NCBI GenBank assembly: GCA_905250075.1
Contig: CAJNOP010000002.1
Span: 2,795,867-2,859,866, forward strand
Direction of reading: 5' to 3'
DNA from: Rotaria sp. Silwood1
Taxonomy: Eukaryota; Rotifera; Eurotatoria; Philodinida; Philodinidae
Length of the DNA stretch: 64,000 nt
Of the stretch, positions 53,801 through 64,000 are shown piece by piece. Each line of letters starts with the position of its first letter. Positions within the stretch are counted from its first letter, which is position 1. The notes beneath the pieces are model-generated. The model ran no database searches. It had not been told where the DNA came from and was given only the letters and a program-made list of their open reading frames with translations. Both the position numbers and the translations under genes were made by a program.

Positions 53801-56800
53801 TTCTATTGATGAACGAAAAAAAAAAAATTTTTTTTTTAATATTTTACCTCTCGTTTACGAGCTAATCTTTGAACACGTTCTTCAATAATTTTTTCTGGTC
53901 GTTTCTTTTTTAATTTTTTCTTTGGTGATTGTTCTTCTTTTTGATATGGAATATCAGGTAATTCACCACCTTCAGGATCACTATCTGAATCGCTGGAACT
54001 ATTTAAACAAGGATATAAATCTTTTTCTTTTTTTTGAATAAAACTAAAGCAATAACTAACCTGGATACATCTTGTTCATTAATAGTATCATGACATTGTG
54101 ATAATACTTGTAAACAACTAGCAACTGAAGTAATTGATATTTGTAGTTCTTCAGTTTGTTTTTCTTCTATAATATTATATGAATTATATAGTTAAAATAA
54201 ATCTTATGGATTTATCTTACCTGGATAAACAGCAGGTAATAAAGTAGGTGGAATTTTTTCTTTTCCTAATTTACGAAGAACACTTTTTGTTATATCCAAA
54301 AATATTGAATCCAATCGTCTAGAGATAAAATAAATATACTACTTTTTTTTTGTATCAAATAAATCTATTAATTTCATCTTACGTTGAATCGGAAAGAATA
54401 TCTAAATATTGTCTTAATGATTGACATATACATTGTCCAAATTTTTCATAATCTTGGATATTAAAATGACATGATTTTTCTCTGTAATAAATATAAAATT
54501 TTGTTGCTTTATATATTTATTATTATTATTTAGAATAGAACAAACATACACAATACTTGATCCTGCAAATGAAGCTTCTAATGTAAAACTATTTTTAATT
54601 AACATTTCCTTCCACATAACAACACGCCCTGTAGATTCTTTACATCGATGTATATGAAATTTACAATAATCAAATGAAAACATTTCCGGTGCCTAGTATA
54701 TAAAAGAATAAATTATTTATATAATATCAATAAACAAATTTCTTCACTTAATTATTCGAGACATAAGAAGTTTTAAAAATCTTTCATTCTATTTCAAAAG
54801 TTCATCTGAAAAAAAAACCTATTTGGCACAGTTCCTGTAGGATTACAATGTGAAACACGGTAGGGCTACTCTTACTAATTATAGAAATATTGTTTAATTC
54901 TGTCTATTATGAAACATATTTCTTCAGTTCAGAAGCATTTGCATATCTTTGGATTCCCTGAGCATATGTTCTAGATATAGAAGAACATTCTCTGAAAGTT
55001 TTGTCAATATTAGATTAGTGAGAAAACACGGTGATCTACTCTACTCAAAAAGTCCTTTCGGAAAGTGCTTAACGTAAGAAGAATAATTATTTTTCGGAAC
55101 TAAAAGTCATGTAACGAAAACATTTCCTTACAGATCAATCGATCAGTGGTCCTAGTTTCAGACTATGTATGATTCATTGTTAAACTCTTTTTATTTTTCA
55201 CACAAAAATTATGTTTTTCTCAATAGGTATTAAAATTTGTTCTTTTTTTTTATTTTACCAAAAAAATTGGTCCTTAATCAATGTGAATAAGTTCCTATTT
55301 AAATCTTGAAAAAAACTCATGCTCATTTTTTCCACAAACTTAACAAAATAAATACTTGTTCTGATAAGACAAGATATGAAAATGAACTTTTTTTTTTTTT
55401 ACAAAACATCTAATCTATAGCATCGCTAATATTTACTTTTTGTCATATATGGCTAAGCATTTGTTGCTTGAATATATCAAAGTTATAGTTTAAGTGATAT
55501 GGCTCAACCAAAGTAGTATATTGCCCTGTCACAAGGATAGTAAGAGTTTCATCTAACTGATTTTTTAGCATATAAAAAGTGAGAAAATCTACCGGGGATT
55601 AGTTTAGAAAATATTAATTATTTTGTCTAATCAATAAATAAAAGAATGTGATCTAAACCGTTAGTTGTATAAAATATTAAAAAACTAATTTTCGAAAATT
55701 TTATAGATCCAAACAAAAAGTGCTTTAAATCAACTTAAACATTGTCCTGGACTTTTCACGAAAAAAAAAATGAAAAATTCTGTAAACTATTCAATGAGAA
55801 ACCAAAATGACAATCAACTAATTTCATATTTTTACATAATATTAATTCTATATATTCTTACCGTTCTCGACATAATATATGGAAGAACACGTGCACTTAA
55901 AAAATTTTTCATATCTGGTTGTGGTCCATCACATCCATCACAACCATAAGCAAATACATTTGATTTACGACTATGACCATGAAGATCACAAAAAGCTAAG
56001 ATCTATAAACAGTGAAAAAATTCGATACATTTTCCTTTTTATCAAAATTTCTTATATGTATATATTTACTTCATGTTGTTCTTTTTGTAAATCTTGCATT
56101 AATTGTTTCATATGATAAATGGTTGGAAAAGTTTGTTTACGTGGATGACGAAAATTACGATTCATATCTTTTCCAGTTAATGAACATCGATAATTACCAA
56201 TAATAACACCATCAGGATTAAGCATAGGTACAATTTTAAATACTAATTGTGAACGTAATTTCTTTTAAATAAAATAAACAATATAAATTAATTTTTTTTT
56301 CCTAGAAAATGAATCTTACTTGAGCTACTTTATCATCTGATGTAATAAATTCAAGTACACCACGCATCATATAACTTGAATTTGTTTCACCTGGATGTAT
56401 TCGTGCAGTTATAAAAACAAACTTTTTTTGACTTATCGGTACCGCTAAAGTTAATCAAAATATAATTTAAGATAAACAAAAACATTTAAATTTGTTTTTC
56501 TTAATCATACATTCATCAGTTACAGTTACAATGAAACATGAATTTCCTGCTTGAGATTCACATAAAATATCACGACGAAAAACTTCTTGTGATCGTATTG
56601 ATGATAAATAATCTAAATCGTCCTTGAGATCAGAAAATGTATATGGATAGCAATGTGCTATGTAACATGTATCACCAGTATGGGCAAATTCCTATGAAAA
56701 GAAAACATATGTTTTCGAAATATTCTATTGTTTATATCGACATACAAGTTGAAAATCAAGTTCAAAATAATTAATATCTCGTTCAAGTAAAGGATTATAA

Positions 56801-58795
56801 GTGCGTTGTTTATATTCTACATAATTAATATGATGACCAACACGATGCCAACCGCGTAGTTCTTTTTTCCCGGCTACATCCGAAAAAAGAAGAATTTGCA
56901 TACCTAATTAAAAAAAGAAAGACGAAATTGAGATGCTCTATTAGACGACAAGAGCAGTGTTGTTTTTGCTTGTTCTGAAATTATTTATTCTTATTCATGT
57001 AGTAGAAGTGGATAAAATGTAATCATTCTTTTAATTCGATTGAAAATAACTTATTTTCAAGTATTGTAATATAAAAATTTTAACAAAGAAAAACGTTTTA
57101 TTTCAGCTTTTAAATTTCCAAAAAAAGATCTTTTTCTTGTTCTAAAAATATATAAAAGAAAAGGTAACTACGCTTCGAGCATTAATAGTAGTAATAATAC
57201 TCAAGTTCACTCTTGCAATAGTTACAATGATGTATGAAAAATTTACTCAAATTCAACATAATTAGTTGATTGCAGATTGTTTTTCTGTCTATGTATATTT
57301 GCAATTATGATTAAGAAACTTATTTTTAACATTTTCATCATGAATCAAAATGTTTTCTTTTTTTTTTCTTTAAAGATGAATTACATTAACATGGACTATT
57401 TTCTTTTACTTATGGCGTAGGTTCTTACTGTCATTGTTGTCAAATAATGATTGAAATCAAATATTTACATAATCAGTCGTGTTATTTGGTTTAGAAGTGT
57501 TGATTCAATATAATATATACTATTATTAATGAATGTTAAATCGATTGTCAAATGATATAGAGAATATTTAATATAATTCTATTTAGTTTTTTTTTAATAC
57601 GAAGGAGTCTATATGTTTTTCAAAATCAATATTTTTGTTTTAATTATCTACAAAATCAAAAACGATCCATACTCGTAGAATTAGAAACAAGATCATTTTG
57701 ACATTAAGATGACTTTGTATCAAACATAATATGAATTTTTCATTCTTCAAAATTTCTGTTTTTTTCTAATATCAAAGTCATAGAAAAAGTACATAACAAA
57801 AAAACATTTCTTAATATTCTATTGTCAATAATTACTATATGTAAATTTTCATCTCAAAAAATAAAATTTAAGATTAATAGAATATCATTAACCAAAAAAA
57901 TATTAAAAGTATTTCTATTGATTACCTTCGTTATATAGACTAGATTTTTTCACCAAATTAATAATTCGAAAACGATATGTTATATTAGCAATCATATTTT
58001 GTACACGAAAATAGTACCATTGTGTATGTCGTCGAGTGTATAGATCAGGTCGAAGTGCAAGTTCATATTCAAATTGACCTCTAGATAAATTTATATATTA
58101 TTTAATAATAATATAAATATTTAAAATTGTTTAATTTATACTTACACACGTTTAACTTGTCTTAAATTTCCACCTTCAAAACGTGATTCAAATATTAACG
58201 ATGGACACATTTGTTCACTTTCATTTGCTTTAGGTTGTTGTTGTCTTGGTGATTTATCCATATCATAAACAAGAATTGGATGTTTAAAAGTATCGGTATA
58301 TTTAAATACAACTGGTTGATTATCATATGTTTGTTGATAATTTTTACCTAAAAAATGATTATCGTGTGAATAATAATATTCTTTTAAACGATATTTTTTT
58401 TCATTTCGTGTAAAAGATAAAAATGATGGTGTTGGATGTTTTATAGGAAATGTCATGGGCCAAAATGGACCAGATTCATCAACACATATTCTTGTTGCAC
58501 GAAAATAATAAACTGTTTTAACTGTACCATCATTTGATACGAATTGTTGTTGTTCATAAATACGACTACGTAACTGTAGATTTGAAAAAAGATTTTTACT
58601 TGAATTTATTAAATGTCCATGTGGCAAGATAATTTCTTGTTCATTATCATCATTATGCGTATCGAAACTACGATTGAATTCTGCAGCAGACCGAAGTTTT
58701 ATCAAATTATTAGCTTTTGTTGAAAGTACCAATGAACTTGTTGGATTGTTTAGATTAAAGTCTTCTCGAGACCAAATTGATTGTCCAATACGCAT
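50826..58795 (-). CDS. AGBL: Cytosolic carboxypeptidase, AGBL2/AGBL3 (CCP2/CCP3) type
   Basis: M14 zinc carboxypeptidase; the family trims glutamates from tubulin tails, especially in cilia. Eighteen exons, minus strand: 58146-58795, 57926-58080, 56746-56903, 56511-56691, 56320-56444, 56070-56261, 55862-56002, 54550-54692, 54383-54481, 54221-54318, 54061-54166, 53848-53998, 53691-53729, 53437-53616, 51865-51984, 51760-51807, 51667-51697, 50826-51598; 1129 residues. N-terminal G-P-F-W-P motif, then the CCP domain with [12 protein letters not shown] and H-T-Q-W-Y-Y-F. Zinc ligands: His398 and Glu401 (H-P-G-E-T-N-S-S-Y), His495 (C-D-L-H-G-H-S). Substrate and catalytic residues: K-D-M-N-R-N-F, and Glu573 in N-S-F-T-L-E-A-S-F, so it should be active. 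The long tail is Lys-rich, then has an Asn-Gly-Thr repeat, then Ser/Asn-rich sequence. Introns 2, 7 and 14 exceed 1 kb. Start ATG lies just after an acceptor, so a 5' noncoding exon is likely. Confidence 0.9.
52978..53190 (+). pseudogene. Possible DEAH-box helicase C-terminal fragment in carboxypeptidase intron 14
   Basis: On the plus strand, antisense to the host gene, one frame reads [15 protein letters not shown] and later [14 protein letters not shown], with one in-frame TGA between. The second part resembles the R-K-A-L-V-T-G-F-F-M-Q-V-A-H segment of DHX15-type helicases near the OB fold. The match is short and from memory, so this is a tentative relic. Confidence 0.3.
53521..53576. repeat. 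9-bp tandem repeat in a coding exon of the carboxypeptidase gene
   Basis: Six or so copies of a GGTATCATT / GGTACCATT unit on the plus strand code, on the minus strand, for alternating Asn-Gly-Thr, Asn-Gly-Ile and Asn-Asp-Thr in the C-terminal tail. The unit is a multiple of three, so changes in copy number keep the frame. Confidence 0.8.
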
Positions 58796-59048
58796 GGTCC
58801 TGTTTTTTTTTCTTTGACAATTACTTTACCTTGTACATAGATGTAAAATCAATCATCTAGATTTTTTACATCTACTTAACAGAAAAATGAAACGCAAAGA
58901 AAAAGTGAGAAGAATAATAAAAAGCGAGCTTTTTGCAACCAATAGATCGTTACCGATTCAAAGACAAATACAGGAGAAAATTATTTGTTACATATAAAGA
59001 CATTCTCAATTCCTTCGCTGTTCTTCTTTCTTCTCTTGTTATTTTTTT

Positions 59049-60472
59049 TTACTTACTTGGTAGTGATGAATTTGTGATTGTTAAATAAAATTCTTTAGGA
59101 GTCAATTCGCGGCTAAGGAATTTTGGTGTTGGATGAAGAATGCGAAAGTTATGGGGCCAGAATGGTCCATCTTCACCAATAATAATTCCATACTTATTAA
59201 CATAAGGAGTTGTATTTTCACCGTTATTTGTTCGTTGATCAAGTAGATTTATGATATCAGCTTTATTTGATTTAAGAATACTATTTCCATATAGAAATAA
59301 TGAATCCCGATTAATTGAAGTTAGTGGTACTCGTTTGCCACGAAGGTTTTGCACGTCAAATGATGAATCATCTAATAAATGTTCATCATTTCGATTTGAT
59401 GAAAGTCGTCGACGTCGACAAAAACTAGTGTATGATTCTAAATTAAAATCATTGCTAGAAAATTTATTTCTTTGAGGATCAAATGTTGGAAGATGATTTT
59501 GTGTTCCATACGATTCTTTTGCGTTAAGTGGATGAAGAACACGTTGATTACGTCGTTCTATTTCACTCAATGGATCATTGTGATGAGCATTCGTTTCAAT
59601 TTGGTGTGACGGAAGATGTTGACCAGCTCTATTAATCAATATAGATGGAAAATAAAAATGAAGGCTATCAATTCGAAATACTAGGAATATTGTCTATTGT
59701 TTTGACAAATATAATAATAAATTTCAATATTTATTGAGACACAAAGCACGAGAAAAGAAAATCAATTTTCTTTATAAGTTTTCTTTTTTTCTATTAAAGT
59801 ACAATAGATTATCAAAGTCAATTAACACTTTCTTTTTCCTAGATTTTCATTTTCGTTTGAAAAAATATACGTATTTAAATTTGCTTATTTTTAACAACTT
59901 TCAAATTTTCTATTATTGAACTTAAAGATCTTTTTTATGATAGTAATTATTGTATTTTTCTAGACTATTGACTTAATCTATTGATTTCGTTAATCGTATT
60001 GAAAATGCAAGACTTCTATTTATAGAAATTTGCTTAATTTTAAATATAAAACAATAATGGAAGAAATGTTTGTCGTTATGCATTTTTTAAATAAACTTTA
60101 TTAGTCTTATAAACTAGATTTAGGTATTTTATGTTTCATACCGAAGATATTGTCGACGTAATTTAGCTAAACGTTCTTGTCTCTCTGTTTCGTCAAGTAC
60201 TTGTTGTACTTGTCGTTGAAGATCTTCTTCTAACTGTCGATGAATACTTGTACGCCATTGGTCATATGTATTTGTATCTAAATATAAGTTCAAAATAAAA
60301 ATAAAGATAGGTTACTCTTGAAATTTACAGAATAAAAAAGGAAATTTCATTGAATGCTATTTCATTTCCTACCTTGTTTAATACTTAGAGGTCTATCAGT
60401 ATTGATAGTACTATTTGAAGATGGGCGGATTTGAGGTAATTTAAGCACCGGAAGCTTCATTGAATCCGTCAT
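59049..60472 (-). CDS. Carboxypeptidase-like N-terminal module upstream of AGBL (truncated paralog or alternative 5' exons)
   Basis: Exons, minus strand: 60373-60472, 60142-60277, 59049-59628; 271 residues ending at TAA 59049-59051. A Gln/Glu/Arg-rich coiled-coil-like helix (about 45-75) is followed by polar sequence. Near the C-terminus it has G-E-D-G-P-F-W-P and H-P-T-P-K-F-L, closely matching D-E-S-G-P-F-W-P and H-P-T-P-S-F-L in the first exon of the neighbouring carboxypeptidase. No catalytic domain follows. The stop overlaps a strong donor (AGTAAGTAA), so the last exon could instead end at 59057 in phase 1. The carboxypeptidase exon starting near 58799 does not accept that phase: the join would stop within about 15 codons. 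It is therefore either a short stand-alone paralog or an unusual alternative start whose partner exon I did not find. Confidence 0.6.
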
Positions 60473-60958
60473 TTTTTGAACAGCAGTCGTTACTCGTTTT
60501 AGTTTATTCCTTTCACGATGTCAAGATTTAAACAACATGCACAGTAAAAGATATTGTGTGTTTTGTGTAAATTTCTTTTCACTTTTTCTGCTGCTCACTT
60601 CGTCACTCAGTCGACACCACTTCACTTTGCAAGGATGCTGTTTTCTGTTTTATACAATTGTGCATGTGTACTGTTGGACAAAAAGCTCTTGGTTTTTTTC
60701 TTTACTTTCAAAAAAAAAAATAAATAAATTATGAAATGCTTGTGGCGATGTTCTGGGTCGATATAAAACATAAATAGTAGACATGCTAGGAATGCTGATA
60801 TTTTTTTTCTTGATTAACAGAAAAAAGGTCAAATATATGTTGTATGAACAAGTGGTGATAATAAATTTAAGAATAGTTGACATTTCTTTTTTTTACAACT
60901 TTACTTGATTCTATATCAACAATAAGCATCATTCAATTCTACATATTAGAAATTTTAC

Positions 60959-61085
60959 CTTTAAGATGTTTATAAAAATTTTGTTTTATTTGTTCGGATA
61001 GACACAATTCAGTACTATCATCTTTTTCTTGTATCGTTCCTTCTTCTAGTACCATTGTTTGCCATATGCTGCGAAACATTGTCAT
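60959..61085 (-). CDS. Alternative first coding exon of the upstream carboxypeptidase-like module
   Basis: ATG at 61085 opens 42 codons (M-T-M-F-R-S-I-W-Q-T-M-V-L-E-E-G...) ending in phase 1 at a clean donor, A-A-A-G then GTAAAATT. The exon at 60142-60277 accepts phase 1. The exon at 60373-60472 also ends in phase 1, so either can lead into it, implying two promoters. The composition (mixed charged and hydrophobic) looks coding, but no motif confirms it. Confidence 0.5.
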
Positions 61086-62559
61086 TTATTTTATTTTTTT
61101 TACACTTTCTGTCTTCTTGATAGACACCCGTAGTCAATGATTAGAAGCAGATAGGAAAAAAGAACTTCACCAATATTGTAAAAGAAAAAAAAATCTATGA
61201 CTATATCCTCGCCATACCAATGAAAAGCGTTGCTCATACGAAATAAATAATTACATCATTATGGTTATCGTTTTGCTTACAATAGGCTTCTGCTCATATT
61301 CATTCATGAACTTATGCATCATATAGTATGCTATGTGAACAATAGATTGATTTTTTTGTGTTCTCGTCTTTTGTAATCAGTAAAATTTATATATCAATTG
61401 AAATTCAAGTTGAATTACAAGATGAATATTAGTAAGATGAGAGATTATTCAAAAATCTTACCTGTAAAGATATTGAATAATTGATCAGCAATGACTACCT
61501 TCCTATTATTAGAGCAAAAGTAAATTTTAAATTACCATAATTATGCTCTTATAGAAGAAAGATGGTCTATTGTTTAAGAATATTTGTCATTTTTTCTTAT
61601 GAGCAAAAACTTTCAAAGATAAAGTTTCAATTACTTTTTGCGATTAATATTCTAAATAGTCAGCCTTCGCCTTTAGTTTTAAGTGTCGTTTTCGTCCTCA
61701 TCCTCAATAGGTGGCTGACTTCAGTCTAATTGCTTTCGTTTGATAATAACATATCTAATGGACTTTATAGAAAGATTTCAATAATCTCTTCACAAAAGAA
61801 GGAAATCCCGAAATTTGCTGAAACTATGCATTCTAGTCAATAGCAAAAACAAACTAATGTCATCTATGGAGTTTTTATTGCACTACGCGCGTTTTTTATT
61901 TTCAAAATTACATTTTGTCAATATACTTTTTAGTTTTGGTAATCAAGTAATTTCTTGTTTGATTAACTTATTATCGTATTAAATAGAGTTCACGAAATTG
62001 ATATTTAAGATCAAATTGTATTTATAAAAAGTATTCGAAGTTAATACTTAATTTTTAGTTAAGAAAACTTTATTCAATAAATAATGCGAGAATAAATAAT
62101 AGTATAGTTGATATTCTAAATATCATTCATTAATATATCCATTTCAAAACGTGTCGAGTTTCGATCATAAAAATGACGTTTTATCAAACAGTATGAGCAA
62201 TTTTTTTTAGGAGCTTATGACAACTATAACATTTTATGATATACTTTAAGTTTTATCTCTATTAAGAATAGTTACATCAACAAATCAATTATTCTCTTGT
62301 TGAATGCATTTGTATTTATATTAAACTTTTTAATGTCCTGTTGTTCTATTAAGAATTAACGATAAAAGTATTTGTAAGTCAATTAATGAACTTTTATTGC
62401 TAGAAAAATGTAGACTGAAAATAGATAAGATGCACGATAAAAGCAGCTACGTTATTAAAGAAAGAATTAAACTTTTAGTTTACTAAGATGCCATTAAAAA
62501 AATCAAAAAAAAAAAAAAAGAAATAGATAAAAGTGACCATTGCTCAATATAATATATTC
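61086..62559. other. Intergenic region between transaldolase and the carboxypeptidase-like module
   Basis: About 1.5 kb, AT-rich, with both flanking genes on the minus strand. No gene or RNA recognised. Confidence 0.4.
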
Positions 62560-63621
62560 TCATTTTTTTTGTTGAATACGTGACCGAATAAGTTCTTCGA
62601 GTTTTTTTGCATCAACTGCAAATTTTCGTATACCATCTGATAATTTATCATGAGCCATTTCATCTTCATTTAACATCCAACGAAATGTTTTTTCGTCAAG
62701 TTTTTCATACTTTTTGTTTTCTTGCATCTTTTTTTCAGTTTGTTCTTTATTTAAATAGACTTTTATTGGTTCATTATCTGATGTTTTTTGGGATGCTAAT
62801 TCATCGAGTAATTTTGGACTTATGGTTAATAAATCACATCCAGCTAAACCAAGAATTTGTTTCGTATTACGAAATGATGCACCCATAACAACAGTTTTTA
62901 TATTATTTTGTTTATAATAATTATAAATACGTGTAACACTGACCTAATTATGAACAACAAGAAAAGAAAAAACATAAAATAAAATATTTAAATAACTTAC
63001 AACGCCGGGATCTTCATCAATTTCATATTCACGTTTGCCTTTTTTTTCAACATACCAATCATAAATTCGTCCAACAAATGGTGAAATAAGTGTTACATGT
63101 GCATCAGCACATGCTAATGCTTGAGCAAAAGAAAAAATTAATGTCATATTACAATGTATACCATATTTTTCCTCCAATTCTTTTGCTGCTTGTATACCTT
63201 CCCATGTTGATGATAATTTAATTAACACTCGATCTTTTGATATTCCACGTTTTTCATATAAATCAATAAAATGACGTGCTTTATTTATTTGCCCTTCAAT
63301 ATTAAATGAAAGACGTGCATCAACTTCAGTTGATACACGACCAGGTATTATTTTAAGAATTTCTTCACCAAATGCAACAAATACATTATCCATAACATTA
63401 TCAATTATTACTTGTTCATCTAATTCCGATGTATCATTTTCTCGACATTTATCAATAATATCATTAATAATATGATCATATTGTTTCATATTAGCAGCAG
63501 CTAATATTAATGATGGATTTGTTGTTGCATCGGTTGGTTTATATTTTTCTAATGATTCAAAATCACCTGTATCAGCAACAATTGTTGTATATTGACGAAG
63601 TTGTTCAAGAACGTTAGCCAT
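62560..63621 (-). CDS. TALDO1: Transaldolase
   Basis: Non-oxidative pentose phosphate pathway enzyme; transfers a dihydroxyacetone unit from sedoheptulose-7-phosphate to glyceraldehyde-3-phosphate in the cytosol. Two exons, minus strand, 63001-63621 and 62560-62943, joined in phase 0 after G-V; 334 residues against 337 in human. The N-terminal [10 protein letters not shown] and [11 protein letters not shown] are family signatures (catalytic Asp17 region). The Schiff-base lysine is Lys135 in [23 protein letters not shown] and [10 protein letters not shown] follow, then V-M-G-A-S-F-R-N at the start of exon 2. No targeting signal. All active-site elements are intact. Confidence 0.97.
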
Positions 63622-64000
63622 GAAATAGTTTTTGAATTAGAAGGAAAAATATCTTCAAAATTTGAAAAAAAAAACATGTATTTTTATGTGTATATTTTTA
63701 GACAGAACAAGACGATCTATTTTTTTGGCCTTCATTGAATCTTTGAACAATATAAACATATTATTGTTTTCGTTTCGCTTCATTAAGCCGATAATATACT
63801 TGAATACAAGGCAAAAAAAATATATATATATTAGTTTAAAGCTATTTACGATAATATAATATGCACTGAATTATAGAATGAAGGAAGGAAAAAATGATTT
63901 TTTTTACCCCGACTTTACTAAATGGTAAAAGTATCGGATAGGTTTAAGTATATAAAAAAAATGTGTCTGCGCAAATCTTTTCAGAGAATTTTAAAAAAAA
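63622..64000. other. Upstream region of transaldolase
   Basis: 379 bp to the window edge. Contains the transaldolase promoter by position. No coding character. Confidence 0.4.

Overview
This is eukaryotic, very AT-rich DNA. Its genes are split by many short introns (mostly about 50-70 bp, GT...AG) with a few introns of 0.5-2 kb. The gene set is animal: an EPAC-type Rap exchange factor, Twist, an RFX factor, a Q50 paired-type homeodomain protein, a GnRH/AKH-type neuropeptide GPCR and a tubulin-type cytosolic carboxypeptidase. Decayed kinesin-light-chain-like TPR repeats and a TGTGGG-like degenerate tract near the left end make a bdelloid rotifer the best guess. That identification is inference, and another small spiralian is not excluded.

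Layout. 1-9.9 kb: a gene-poor, decayed region with coding relics, a TG-rich tract facing a CA-rich tract, a broken TPR gene and a fold-back element. 10-14.2 kb: N-myristoyltransferase (minus) head-to-head with Sm D1 (plus). 15.6-19 kb (minus): an EF-hand protein, a GNAT acetyltransferase and, 56 bp upstream of it, a small secreted Cys-rich protein. 19.4-20.5 kb: a homeobox gene (plus). 22.7-24.3 kb: a neuropeptide GPCR (minus). 26.4-26.6 kb: a small secreted peptide (minus), then about 5.8 kb without a recognisable gene. 32.5-40.4 kb: a complete EPAC2-like RAPGEF of 26 coding exons (plus). 41.1-44.7 kb: an RFX factor (plus). 46.1-46.9 kb: Twist (minus, one exon). 50.8-58.8 kb: an AGBL2/3-type carboxypeptidase of 18 coding exons (minus). 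59.0-61.1 kb: an upstream module with two possible first exons that carries only the N-terminal motif of that family. 62.6-63.6 kb: transaldolase (minus).

I built gene models by hand from reading frame, GT/AG sites, phase and similarity to remembered families. Every multi-exon model listed keeps an open frame through all junctions and ends at a family-appropriate C-terminus, except the upstream carboxypeptidase-like module, whose 3' end is ambiguous. The genes do not form one pathway. They mix housekeeping functions (splicing, N-myristoylation, pentose phosphate pathway), signalling (cAMP to Rap, neuropeptide GPCR, Ca2+), cilium/microtubule functions (RFX, tubulin carboxypeptidase) and developmental transcription factors. 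The most useful second looks are the telomere-like inverted tract, the secreted-protein/acetyltransferase junction, the carboxypeptidase N-terminal module duplication and the terminal-inverted-repeat elements.
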